Below are positions 56,499-64,000 of a stretch of 64,000 nucleotides of DNA, piece after piece. The position numbers were made by a program, and so were the translations under genes. The number at the start of each line of letters is the position of its first letter. The first letter of the stretch is position 1. Under the pieces are notes generated by a model, which saw only the letters and a list, made by a program, of their open reading frames with translations, was not told the DNA's origin and did not search any database. This DNA comes from Pratylenchus scribneri. Lineage: Eukaryota; Nematoda; Chromadorea; Rhabditida; Pratylenchidae. Location: NCBI GenBank assembly GCA_030063045.1, contig JAQSEB010000037.1:1674001-1738000 (forward strand), in the 5' to 3' direction.

Positions 56499-57651
56499 AT
56501 GGCCAGATTAAGGGACTTGATGATGAACATGTACAATAGTGATGAGGAAGACGATTATGATGACCATGGGGATGAAGAAGGAAGAGTGGAAATAGGCGGA
56601 AGAGCTGCTGGACCAGCACCGCCACAACCAGCTGATCAACGAGGCGAAATCTATGATGATTTGTTGGAATCGGTTCAACTTGTTTCCAATTGCAGGTTTA
56701 TTCATTAACTTAAATAAAATCAAAGTAAAGTAAATTGTATTTTAGTGTCAGGGTCATAGAATTATTGGAGAAATGCGGCGCCGTGGAGGACTGCGAACGA
56801 GTTGGCAACTTGGTGAATCGATTGGCCAAGCTGGACGAAGACTTGGACAAGGATAGACGAGCCGTCGATCAGACATGGCGTGAACATGGCACCGACCTTT
56901 CCGAGGAGCTGGCCCTTGAAAAATACTTTAAAAATATGTGAGAATAAATTATTTACAAAAATGTTATTTATTTCCAAATTTACAGTCGAAAAGATATCAT
57001 TTTGGAGAGACCCGGCCGCAATCGAGAATTGTTCGATGGAATGAAAGAAAAATTGGCACAAATTCCCGAAAAAATCGCAGACAGAGAAAACGGCCAAAAT
57101 GGACAGCAAAACAGGAAAAGAGGAAGGGCAGGGAATGTGGCGGCCGATGACGAAGCAGACGAATCAATTGAAATGGAAATGTTGACCCAATTTATGTCAG
57201 ATAAGGATCCGATCACGAAAACGCGAATTAATGAGCCCGTCAAAAATTCGGTAAAATTTAAATTTGAATAACCTAATCTCATTAAATTTTGCAGATTTGT
57301 GGACACGTTTATGACCGAGACAGCATCCGAGAATATATCAAATTCAACAAAGAGCGCCGCCAACTCCAACAATGTCCGGTTGAAATGTGCAGGAATAAGC
57401 GGAATATTGAAATGGAGGTTTGCATTTTACATAATTTAGCCTAATAAACAATTCCCAAAAATTTCCAGCATTTGCTCCCATTCCCCGAATTCTTCCAATT
57501 GGTTCGCCGCGCCCGCAGTCGATCCCGTTCTCGTCAGGGACGCAGCCGGTCTCGATCCCGTCCTCGAATTTCGACACCTCAACGCCGTTCAAACCATTTG
57601 GGCACTCCATCCAATGGCCAAGGCCCGTCCACGTCGTCGGCCGGAAATTGA
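56499..57651 (+). CDS. NSMCE2: NSE2/MMS21-type SUMO E3 ligase of the SMC5/6 complex
   Basis: Exons 56499-56695, 56746-56937, 56986-57250, 57295-57417 and 57469-57651 join in frame to 319 residues. The N-terminal 65 residues are acidic and Gly/Pro-rich. A helical region (VIELLEKCG to ELALEKYFKN) would form the coiled coil that binds SMC5. The SP-RING follows: DPITKTRINEPVKNSICGHVYDRDSI, then QCPVEMCRNKRNI and HLLPFPEFFQL, with the C-x-H and C-P-x3-C zinc ligands of the Nse2 zinc finger. The tail (residues about 270-300) is Ser/Arg-rich (RARSRSRSRQGRSRSRSRP), unusual for this family. NSE2 attaches SUMO to chromosomal proteins in DNA repair. AATAAA lies near 57674. It is divergently paired with the macro-Deltex gene. 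Confidence 0.9.
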
Positions 57652-58215
57652 TGAGATGATATAATTCAGAAGAATAAAACATTTTTGATCTCTGCCAATT
57701 TTCTTTATTTTAATTTTATTTGCCTTTCAACTTTTTTTTTTGAATAAATTATTTCAATAAATCATCATTCTTATTTATAAGAAAAATTCGGCGAACATAT
57801 AAAAACATTTTTGGCAAACATATTTCGGAAATAAAAACATTTGGCGAACATTTTCTGGAAAGAATTAAAAACATTTTTGGCGAATATTTTCCGGAAAGAG
57901 AAAAACATTTGGCGAACATTTTCCGGAAAGTTTTAACCGGGAAAGAATTAATTTCACCTTTTTTCCGGAAAAAATAAATTGACAGTTTATTATTAGCTAA
58001 CAATTTCCAATAATTCTCTTCATGTAAATAAATTTAGATGGGACTATTATTAATTAATAATTAAATTTTTCAATAGTGCCAAAAAATTTTTACTTGATGT
58101 TTTTATGCAAAAATGACAAATACAATTAATTGTATGAGAAGCGAAAAAAAATATAATCGAAATTAAATTGAAATAAACTTCCTCCTCATCATATCCATCT
58201 TTTTCCTTCCATCGG
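57652..58215. repeat. Intergenic with decayed minisatellite block 9
   Basis: At 57780-57975 there are five to six degenerate copies of AAAAACATTTTTGGCGAACATTTTCCGGAAAG, with the last copies resolving into the standard TTCCGGAAAGTTTTAACCGG. This looks like an old or seed array. The rest is AT-rich. Confidence 0.7.
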
Positions 58216-59799
58216 TTAAAGCACCTCAAAATCGGTAACGACGGCGGCATGGTCCGATGGCCAATTATTTGCCTTGAAATTCGGTTTTTCATTGTTTTTC
58301 GCCTGTTCTCCAACAAAAACAAAACTGAAGAGAGGCCGAAGACGATGGGAACGATAAAAAATGAAGTCAATTCGGTCCTGCGGTTCATGGTCCCCTTCTT
58401 GCCAATTGTCGGGGTCAAAATGCTTTTGGATTGGGGACCAAGTGTTCCCTAATAAAAAAGGGGCCAATGGGATATGAGGTGATTAAGAAAGAATTTTGGG
58501 AATTGGTTATGATTAAATTAATTGGCATAGAATCAAGCTAAAAGGAAAGTTGCTAAAATTTAACGGAATTGGAAATTTTTATCTTAATTTTATTGAATTC
58601 TACAATTTAGCCCGATTTTATTTATCCACCCGGTTCTTCCGCCTCGTCCGGATGCAATCGCCGGAATGAGTCAATCAGCCCCATTTCCGCCAGACGTTTT
58701 GTCACTGGCCATTCAAATTTGAAGCCACCATGTTGATGGCTAGAAAATCCGGAGGAAATTCACAAATATTTGCCCCATTTACATTGTATCTTCGGTCCAG
58801 TCAAAATGGGATGGTTCATTGAAATCCCCTCCAAGAATCATCGCTTCCCCCTCTGGGCCAACAACGGTGGATTTCTGCATGGCCTCTTTTACGAAAGGAT
58901 GTTCAAACAATTTGTTGATCCCAACCAATCGTCCTGGCCATCTCCCATTCTCTTCAAAATCACCCCTCATTGCCATTTTCTCCCTTTCCGATGTGGAACC
59001 TTTGCCGAACACAAATTCATGGGGACCATAAATAAAAGGGTTCAAGTGCACTGAAATGGCATTCACTGTCATATTCAGGCGGGGAATATGAATTTTGGCA
59101 CCAATGCCATTTCCCGTCAAGGGAATGTTCTCTTTTGAGACAATCTGGCAGCAAAATTAATTGAAATTGACATAAATCAGTTAATGGCCTAGCCTGATGT
59201 TTGGTGATCAATGCCTCATCCGCGTCCACCTCAATCCCATCCCATCCTTGGCCCAATTCTTCAACCAATGATTTCAGCCTTTCTTTGCGCATTTCCTAAT
59301 AAATGGAAGTGAATTCAAGAATTATTTTGTAAAAAGTGGCAATTTGCACTTGTAGGAGTATAATATCGGCATCAACTTGGCGAATGTGTTTGGCAATTTT
59401 TTGCAAGCCATTTTCCACCATTTGCCCAGCAATCCACGTGTTCAATGTCATCACTCGAAGAAGGCCGAATTCGCGGTTTTCTCCATTATTTTCTGATTCT
59501 ATTTCCTTCTCAATTTTAACATTTCCATTTTCATTTTCTTGATTTTTGCCTCCAGGCAATTTTGATTGTTCCATATCGTATGGCTTCTCCTTTTCATCTG
59601 ATTTATCTTTTTCCTTTTCAATGTTTTGTTTTTCTAATTTATCTTGGCCATTTTCTGTTTTTATTTCCTCAACAGTATTTGGTTTCAAAACTGGCTCTTC
59701 CAATTTTTCTCCATCAATTTTATTCGAATTCTCATTTGTTTCAGGGCAAAAACGTGACGATAAAAAACAGAAAATGGATAAAAATGAAAAAATATTCAT
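58216..59799 (-). CDS. Secreted endonuclease/exonuclease/phosphatase (EEP) fold protein
   Basis: Exons 59350-59799, 59194-59295, 58783-59144, 58630-58739 and 58216-58448 join to 418 residues. A signal peptide (MNIFSFLSIFCFLSS) is followed by about 95 residues rich in Glu, Lys and Asn. The EEP domain then begins with LLRVMTLNTWI; other signature motifs are DADIILLQEMR, LGGDFNEPSHFDWT (metal-binding Asp/Asn), PQDRIDFIFYR and NWPSDHAAVVTDF (catalytic Asp-His). EEP enzymes cleave phosphodiester bonds in DNA, RNA, phosphoinositides or sphingomyelin; the substrate cannot be told here, although the extracellular location and the GGDFNEPS..W pattern resemble bacterial-type secreted or exported family members. 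Intron 59145-59193 begins with GC. An ER-retained role is possible if the hydrophobic start is an anchor. Confidence 0.8.
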
Positions 59800-60631
59800 C
59801 AGAATAGATAATCTCTGGAAAAAATTGAATAAATAAATTTTATGAAATAATAATTTTATGATTTATGAGTTTTTAGATTGCAATTTAAAATATTTTCAAG
59901 CATTTAAGAAAATTGTTGGCCTATTTTTCTCGAATTTTTTAAATAAATTCAGGATTTGATTTGGAGATGGCAACCTTTACCTATTCTATATGTTTTTAGC
60001 TTCATATGAATTTTGAAAGCATCAAAATTGCACGGATGATTTTGAATGAATTCATAACAAATCAGTCATACATTATATTGGCCCCATATAACCCCCAATC
60101 ATACATATTCCTCTGAATTACGATACAAAATGATGGATGATAATGATAATATACCCATAAAATGACTTTAAAATATAATAGCGGGGTAGGATGATATAAA
60201 GGATAATTACCAAAATTAAAAGTGCATAATTTATAGGACAACAAAAGGTTTTACACAATTTTACGATTTTTCCTATAAATTTTATCCGAAATTAGAGATG
60301 GATGAATAAAGGGGATATAATAGAGACTGACAAATAAGCTCACGTCCGTGATCAACCGAAACCACTGCTTTTTCGCTCTCGGCTTTCAAGCGAGCGAAAA
60401 TGCAAACATCCCCCTTAAAAATGCCAGCATAGCATTCGTCATTTTAATTTGAATTTTAATAAATTCATTGATTAATAATGTCAATTTGGCTACAATAAAT
60501 TTATTTAGGATATACATCGAATTACTAATTAATTAATTAAAATAAATTTCATCCGATACAAAATTATATTAAAATGTATTTAATTTAATAATTTCCTCGA
60601 CATTTGTAATTTTTGTCATAAATATTCGCTC
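59800..60631. other. Gene-free; one small perfect hairpin
   Basis: AT-rich with no coding signal. At 60371-60402 TTTTCGCTC and GAGCGAAAA form a perfect 9-bp stem in the context ACCACTGC...ATGCAAAC, a candidate small structured RNA or terminator-like hairpin, not assigned. Confidence 0.4.
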
Positions 60632-61081
60632 CTAATATTGATACTCTCTTCGCAAATTCCACACTAGCACTTTGTAATGATATTGGAAAATCCATGAATT
60701 CCAGCATTTGGCTTCCTGAATTTGTGCCCGATGTTCCTCGGCAATTGCTCTTCGTTTTGGCTCATCTTCCTGATGCCTTTCAATAGTCCAATTTTCCACA
60801 CGCGAAAGCATTTCTTCCATTTTCGACAAATATTCATTCAAATTGGAGATAGTTTTGAGAAGAAGTTCCTAGTTTTGAACAAATTAAATTTCCATTAAAA
60901 AACACGGCAAAACCTTCTTTTTTCTGAAAGGTTGAATGCCAAATTTATAGGCACATTTGGAGAGTGTCAAAAGTTCAACAGATTGATGCCATTCTTCAGG
61001 GGAATTGTAGGTCGATTTAAGGTGGATTGCGCCAAAAATATCGGCCAATAATTCCACCGGCAGTGGCCGGTGATTGTTCAT
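60632..61081 (-). CDS. F-box-like protein with C-terminal helical region
   Basis: Exons 60914-61081 and 60632-60868 join in frame to 134 residues. The N terminus (RPLPVELLADIFGAIHL) has the leading LP-x-E-L-L-x-x-I-F pattern of an F-box, which would bind SKP1 in SCF ubiquitin ligases. The rest of the F-box is weak. The C-terminal half is one long charged helix (LSKMEEMLSRVENWTIERHQEDEPKRRAIAEEH). No LRR or other substrate domain follows, so it may be truncated or act as a small adaptor. Fast-evolving F-box families are common in nematodes. Confidence 0.55.
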
Positions 61082-61263
61082 TTTTTTGGAAATGTTAATG
61101 AATGGAGAGGGAATTAGGTGGTCTATTTTGGGTATTTATATAATGGGGAAGGAACCGGTTTTTGCCCATAAATGGTGCAAAATATGATTTCAATGAAATC
61201 GGTAGACACTTGAATGAATCGTTTTTGGAAATATTTTGGAGAAAATATTAAAAAGTCGACCAA

Positions 61264-61611
61264 TTATTCATTATAATCCGTTCTTTCCCATGCCTTGGCC
61301 ATGTAAAATGGATTTATAGCAAATTCAACAATAATTAAAAGTAATAAACTACATAAATTTATTATTTTTTGGATAAAAACATATGTTGTTGACAAAATCA
61401 TGGACAAAAATTGATCATTCCCCTCCCCCATTCGTCCGATATGCCCGTCGTCTTGTTTGCCATTCTCATAGTGCAGCATTTCGTTCACCTTCCTTCGATC
61501 TTCTCTTTCTTCAATGATATTCTGTTCGAAATGGGCCACAGAAAAAGGTCCATTGGTCTGGCATAAGCCACGGCAAAAAGATCTGATCTGCTCTCCATTT
61601 TCATTGCTCAT
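61264..61611 (-). CDS. Orphan tail-anchored-type membrane protein
   Basis: A single-exon frame of 115 residues, divergently oriented to the gene at 61729 with only 117 bp between start codons. The first 65 residues are hydrophilic (EQNIIEEREDRRKVNEML). One hydrophobic segment, SLLLLIIVEFAINPFYMA, preceded by a longer apolar stretch (STTYVFIQKIINLC), lies near the C terminus, ending with KAWERTDYNE. No family is recognised. Topology would fit a C-terminal anchor with cytosolic N terminus. It could also be a chance frame. Confidence 0.45.
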   Translation of the reverse strand: MSNENGEQIRSFCRGLCQTNGPFSVAHFEQNIIEEREDRRKVNEMLHYENGKQDDGHIGRMGEGNDQFLSMILSTTYVFIQKIINLCSLLLLIIVEFAINPFYMAKAWERTDYNE

Positions 61612-61728
61612 CGATGCTAATCAAACTCAACAATAAAAAAATTAATAAATCCGCCTGTTTTCCGGAAAGTTTTAACCGGAAAGAATAAATTCCGCTTCTT
61701 TTCCGGAAAGTTTAAATTGCATTTTGAA
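61612..61728. promoter_or_regulatory. Compact bidirectional 5' region containing minisatellite monomers
   Basis: The 117 bp between two divergent start codons include CCGCCTGTTTTCCGGAAAGTTTTAACCGGAAAGAATAAATTCCGC-type sequence followed by a second TTCCGGAAAGTTT (about 61650-61712), that is one and a half units of the 41-bp family. The repeat core therefore lies exactly where both promoters should be. Confidence 0.45.
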
Positions 61729-62726
61729 ATGGCGAAATTGGCTTTAAATGCGGCACTGTTGGCACAAGATGCCGAATTAAATGAGTCAAAGTTGAAAGAA
61801 TTGGCAAAGGTAGGGTAATTAATTGGCAATTAATGTTAAAACTACTAATGAAATTAGATCAAAAATTACTAATGGAATTAGAATTTAGGTAATTTTAGTT
61901 AAGAGAATTATTCAAAAAGTCATTGCTAGATTGGCATTTTTGTTGTTGACAAATAATGTTGGTTGATATTGATATAAAGTTGTTAGGGGCTAAAATGTGG
62001 ACCTAGTCTCTCACCACAGCAGCAGGCCTTCATCGGAGTTCTATAAGCCCCCAGTGGACAGATGAACAAGTGAATAAACTTTAAATTATTCTTTATTAAT
62101 TGTGCGGGAAAATGTGATAAAAAGGTGAAAGGGAAAAAAGAACACATGAGATCAAAAGGGATGGGTTTTTAAAAACACAGATTGGGGCAATATTAGATTG
62201 ATGGGGTGACAGTTCTATAGGCAGAAAGTGGGGGTACAGTAGGACGAAGAAATGCTCTTAAGTTGGCATTGCTGACAAGGAAAATTGACACACAGCTGAT
62301 AAATAGAAAATTTTTCGCCGTTCTATTTTTTTATTAAATTTTTGCACACTTTTGTAGATCAAATTCCACGCCAAAAAACTTCGAATTCAACAATTGATTA
62401 TGGAAAATTTTGCCCACGGTGGTTTACTGGCATTTGACTATAATGAAAATGAAAAAGAAGAAAATAAAAATTCAATGGCAAAATTTGGAGATGAGAAATC
62501 ACAAATGAAAGCCTTAAGGGAAATTCATGCGCAAATGGAAATTATGGGATACAAAAATAAATTGGACAGTAATTGGGCATTGAAAATGGAAAAAGGGAAT
62601 ATTGAAGAAATTGAGAAATTCATTGGACGTGAAATTATGACAAAAAGTGAAGCAAAATTGCTTGGATATATTGCACAAATTTATTTGTTAATTGATCCAA
62701 AATTAACAGAAGAAGAATTCCAATGA
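61729..62726 (+). CDS. Small helical protein of unknown function
   Basis: Exons 61729-61809 and 62358-62726 join in phase 0 to 149 residues. The sequence is almost entirely amphipathic helix: AKLALNAALLAQDAELNESKLKELAK, then KALREIHAQMEIMGYKNKLDSNW and the end GREIMTKSEAKLLGYIAQIYLLIDPKLTEEEFQ. No signal peptide or TM is visible. The length and the conserved-looking C terminus suggest a small folded helical protein, but no family can be named. The intron carries a sense-oriented dispersed element. The gene shares a 117-bp 5' region with the minus-strand gene at 61611. Confidence 0.55.
61990..62280 (+). mobile_element. Intronic sense-oriented element, copy 5
   Basis: Contains CTTTAAATTATTCTTTATTAATTGTGCGGGAAAATGTGAT, CAGATTGGGGCAATATTAGATTGATGGGGTGAC, and GTGGGGGTACAGTAGGACGAA followed by TTGGCATTGCTGACA. 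It is in the intron 61810-62357 and in the sense of the gene. Confidence 0.8.
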
Positions 62727-62827
62727 TTGGAGAGGGACACTTTTGAGATGAATTCATCATTTTCATTTATTTTATTATTTTTTCTTTGAATTTATGGTTT
62801 TATAAAACTATGTTAAAATTCATTCGT

Positions 62828-63355
62828 AAGAATTAATTCCGCCTTGTTTCCGGAAAGTTTTAACCGGAAAGAATTAATTCCGCCTGTTTTCCGGAAAGTT
62901 TTAACCGGAAAGAATTAATTCCGCCTGTTTTCCGGAAAGTTTTAACCGGAAAGAATTAATTCCGCCTGTTTTCCGGAAAGTTATAACCGGAAAGAATTAA
63001 TTCCGCCTTCTTTCTGGAAAGTTTTAACCGGAAAGAATTAATTCCGCCTACTTTCCGGAAAGTTTTAACCGGAAAGAATTAATTCCGCCTGTTTTCCGGA
63101 AAGTTTTAACCGGAAAGAATTAATTCCGCCTTCTTTTTGGAAAGTTTTAACCGGAAAGAATTAATTCCGCCTTCTTTCTGGAAAGTTTTAACCGGAAAGA
63201 ATTAATTCCGCCTACTTTCCGGAAAGTTTTAATCGGAAAGAATTAATTCCGCCTATTTTCCGGAAAGTTTTAACCGGAAAGAATTAATTCCGCCTTCTTT
63301 TTGGAAAGTTTTAACCGGAAAGAATCGCCTTCTTTATGGAAAGTTGAAAATAAAT
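62828..63355. repeat. Minisatellite block 11, 41-bp unit
   Basis: About 13 copies of GTTTTCCGGAAAGTTTTAAC, CGGAAAGAATTAATTCCGCCT, with TTCTTTCTGG and TACTTTCCGG variants. It is the reverse complement of blocks 6 and 7, and immediately follows the 3' end of the helical-protein gene. Confidence 0.95.
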
Positions 63356-63894
63356 CCGCCTGGGTGCGGGCTCGAAATCTATTGTACAATATTTCTTTAA
63401 TGCTAGTGCTGTGACTTTACCTTATTTTTTGTACCATATTTTGTGTTTCACTAATTCTGATTTTGTGTTTCACGTAAGAATCAGTATTCAATATTCACCT
63501 AGGTCCGTCGTCTTACTTATTTGCAGTTCTAAAATCCTATGGTTGTATCGATCTTTTTCCATGGCCATTCAATTCTCAATATGCCCTTATGCAAGAATTG
63601 GCCCATGATTTGGCCTTATTAGACGTCATTTTCCAGTCTCCATTCAATTTTGCATTTTACTCAATTCTCTCAAATACCCAAAGGTATCCGCTGGCATTTT
63701 CATTCACTTCATCGGTGAAATCGAATCAATTGCCAGCAATAAAAAAATTCTAAAATGATGGGATCAAACTCCCTAAAGAAATAAAGTTAGGTAAAGCAGA
63801 TACAGCCAAATGAAAATATTTAGGAAAATAATTAATTTAATTAAATTTAAAAATTCATAAAAATCCGCCAATTTAAATCATTTTTTCCCTAAAG
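63356..63894. other. No gene seen
   Basis: AT-rich; a 65-codon frame near 63411 has no motif. It should include the promoter of the gene starting at 63895. Confidence 0.4.
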
Positions 63895-63987
63895 ATGAAT
63901 TTAAAATATTTTCCGTTGATATTTTTGATCATTTCTTTGAAAATTGGCCAAATTGAATTGACCAAAAATTTCAAACATTTATTGCAA
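63895..63987 (+). CDS. First exon of a secreted protein, cut by the window edge
   Basis: From ATG to a strong GTAAGT donor the exon encodes 31 codons in phase 0: MNLKYFPLIFLIISLKIGQ, then IELTKNFKHLLQ. The first 19 residues look like a signal peptide. The rest of the gene lies beyond the window, so the product is unknown. Confidence 0.45.
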
Positions 63988-64000
63988 GTAAGTCGGAATT

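Noticed and set aside
9655..63355. CRISPR array
   Set aside because: Repeats are directly adjacent or have repeating spacers, the genome is eukaryotic, and no cas gene is present.

Overview
This is a nuclear eukaryotic window, most likely from a nematode. It is AT-rich, and its genes are split into many short exons by GT-AG introns, several of only 38-56 nt. Polyadenylation signals are of the AATAAA type. The secreted proteins (Kunitz and TIL-type inhibitors, a cathepsin D-like protein with a C-x-GKSC segment) have a nematode flavour. Four of roughly 82 modelled introns start with GC instead of GT, a feature reported as frequent in cyst nematodes, so a tylenchid plant parasite is a reasonable but unproven guess. 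No bacterial operon, rRNA gene, functional tRNA gene or CRISPR array was seen.

Layout. 0-6 kb (+ strand): a Gln/Arg-rich coiled-coil ORF, an isolated N-terminal ERO1-like fragment, the H/ACA snoRNP assembly factor SHQ1, and an acidic protein close behind it. 6-11.8 kb: no convincing gene, only repeats. 11.9-17.4 kb: a secreted Kunitz protein (+), the oligosaccharyltransferase subunit TMEM258 (-), and a cathepsin D-like protein that has lost its first catalytic Asp (-). 17.4-19.7 kb: a 2.3 kb minisatellite. 19.9-31.3 kb (-): part of a multi-pass membrane protein and acetyl-CoA synthetase, the latter with two candidate first exons. 31.7-38.1 kb (-): two TIL-domain inhibitors, a two-TM microprotein and a divergent kinesin-light-chain-like protein. 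39.8-45.5 kb (+): a two-finger C2H2 protein and a single-pass membrane protein. 46.6-55.8 kb (-): cytosolic methionyl-tRNA synthetase and, just upstream, a single polypeptide joining a macrodomain to a Deltex RING-DTC ubiquitin ligase. 56.5-57.7 kb (+): the SUMO ligase NSE2. 58.2-62.7 kb: a secreted endonuclease/exonuclease/phosphatase-fold protein, an F-box-like protein, an orphan TM protein and a small helical protein. A signal-peptide exon runs off the right edge.

Repeats shape the window. At least eleven minisatellite blocks (about 8 kb in total) with different unit lengths (23, 37, 38, 41, 49 bp) all carry the palindromic core TTCCGGAA followed by AGTTT; several sit inside introns of essential genes. 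A 250-300 bp dispersed element occurs five times, always inside an intron and always in the same sense as the host gene. Foldback MITEs with a GGTTTAAACGGTTTAA-type core, a tRNA-derived SINE (one copy with a target duplication, nested in a MITE) and GATGATGAAG-armed foldbacks fill other introns.

Functional themes: protein modification (macro-Deltex and NSE2 arranged head to head), RNA and translation housekeeping (SHQ1, MARS1), ER protein processing (TMEM258, ERO1 fragment), acetyl-CoA supply, and a set of secreted protease or protease-inhibitor-like proteins. Exon coordinates were assembled by eye from reading frame, splice sites and family similarity; reading frame is continuous across the listed junctions unless noted.
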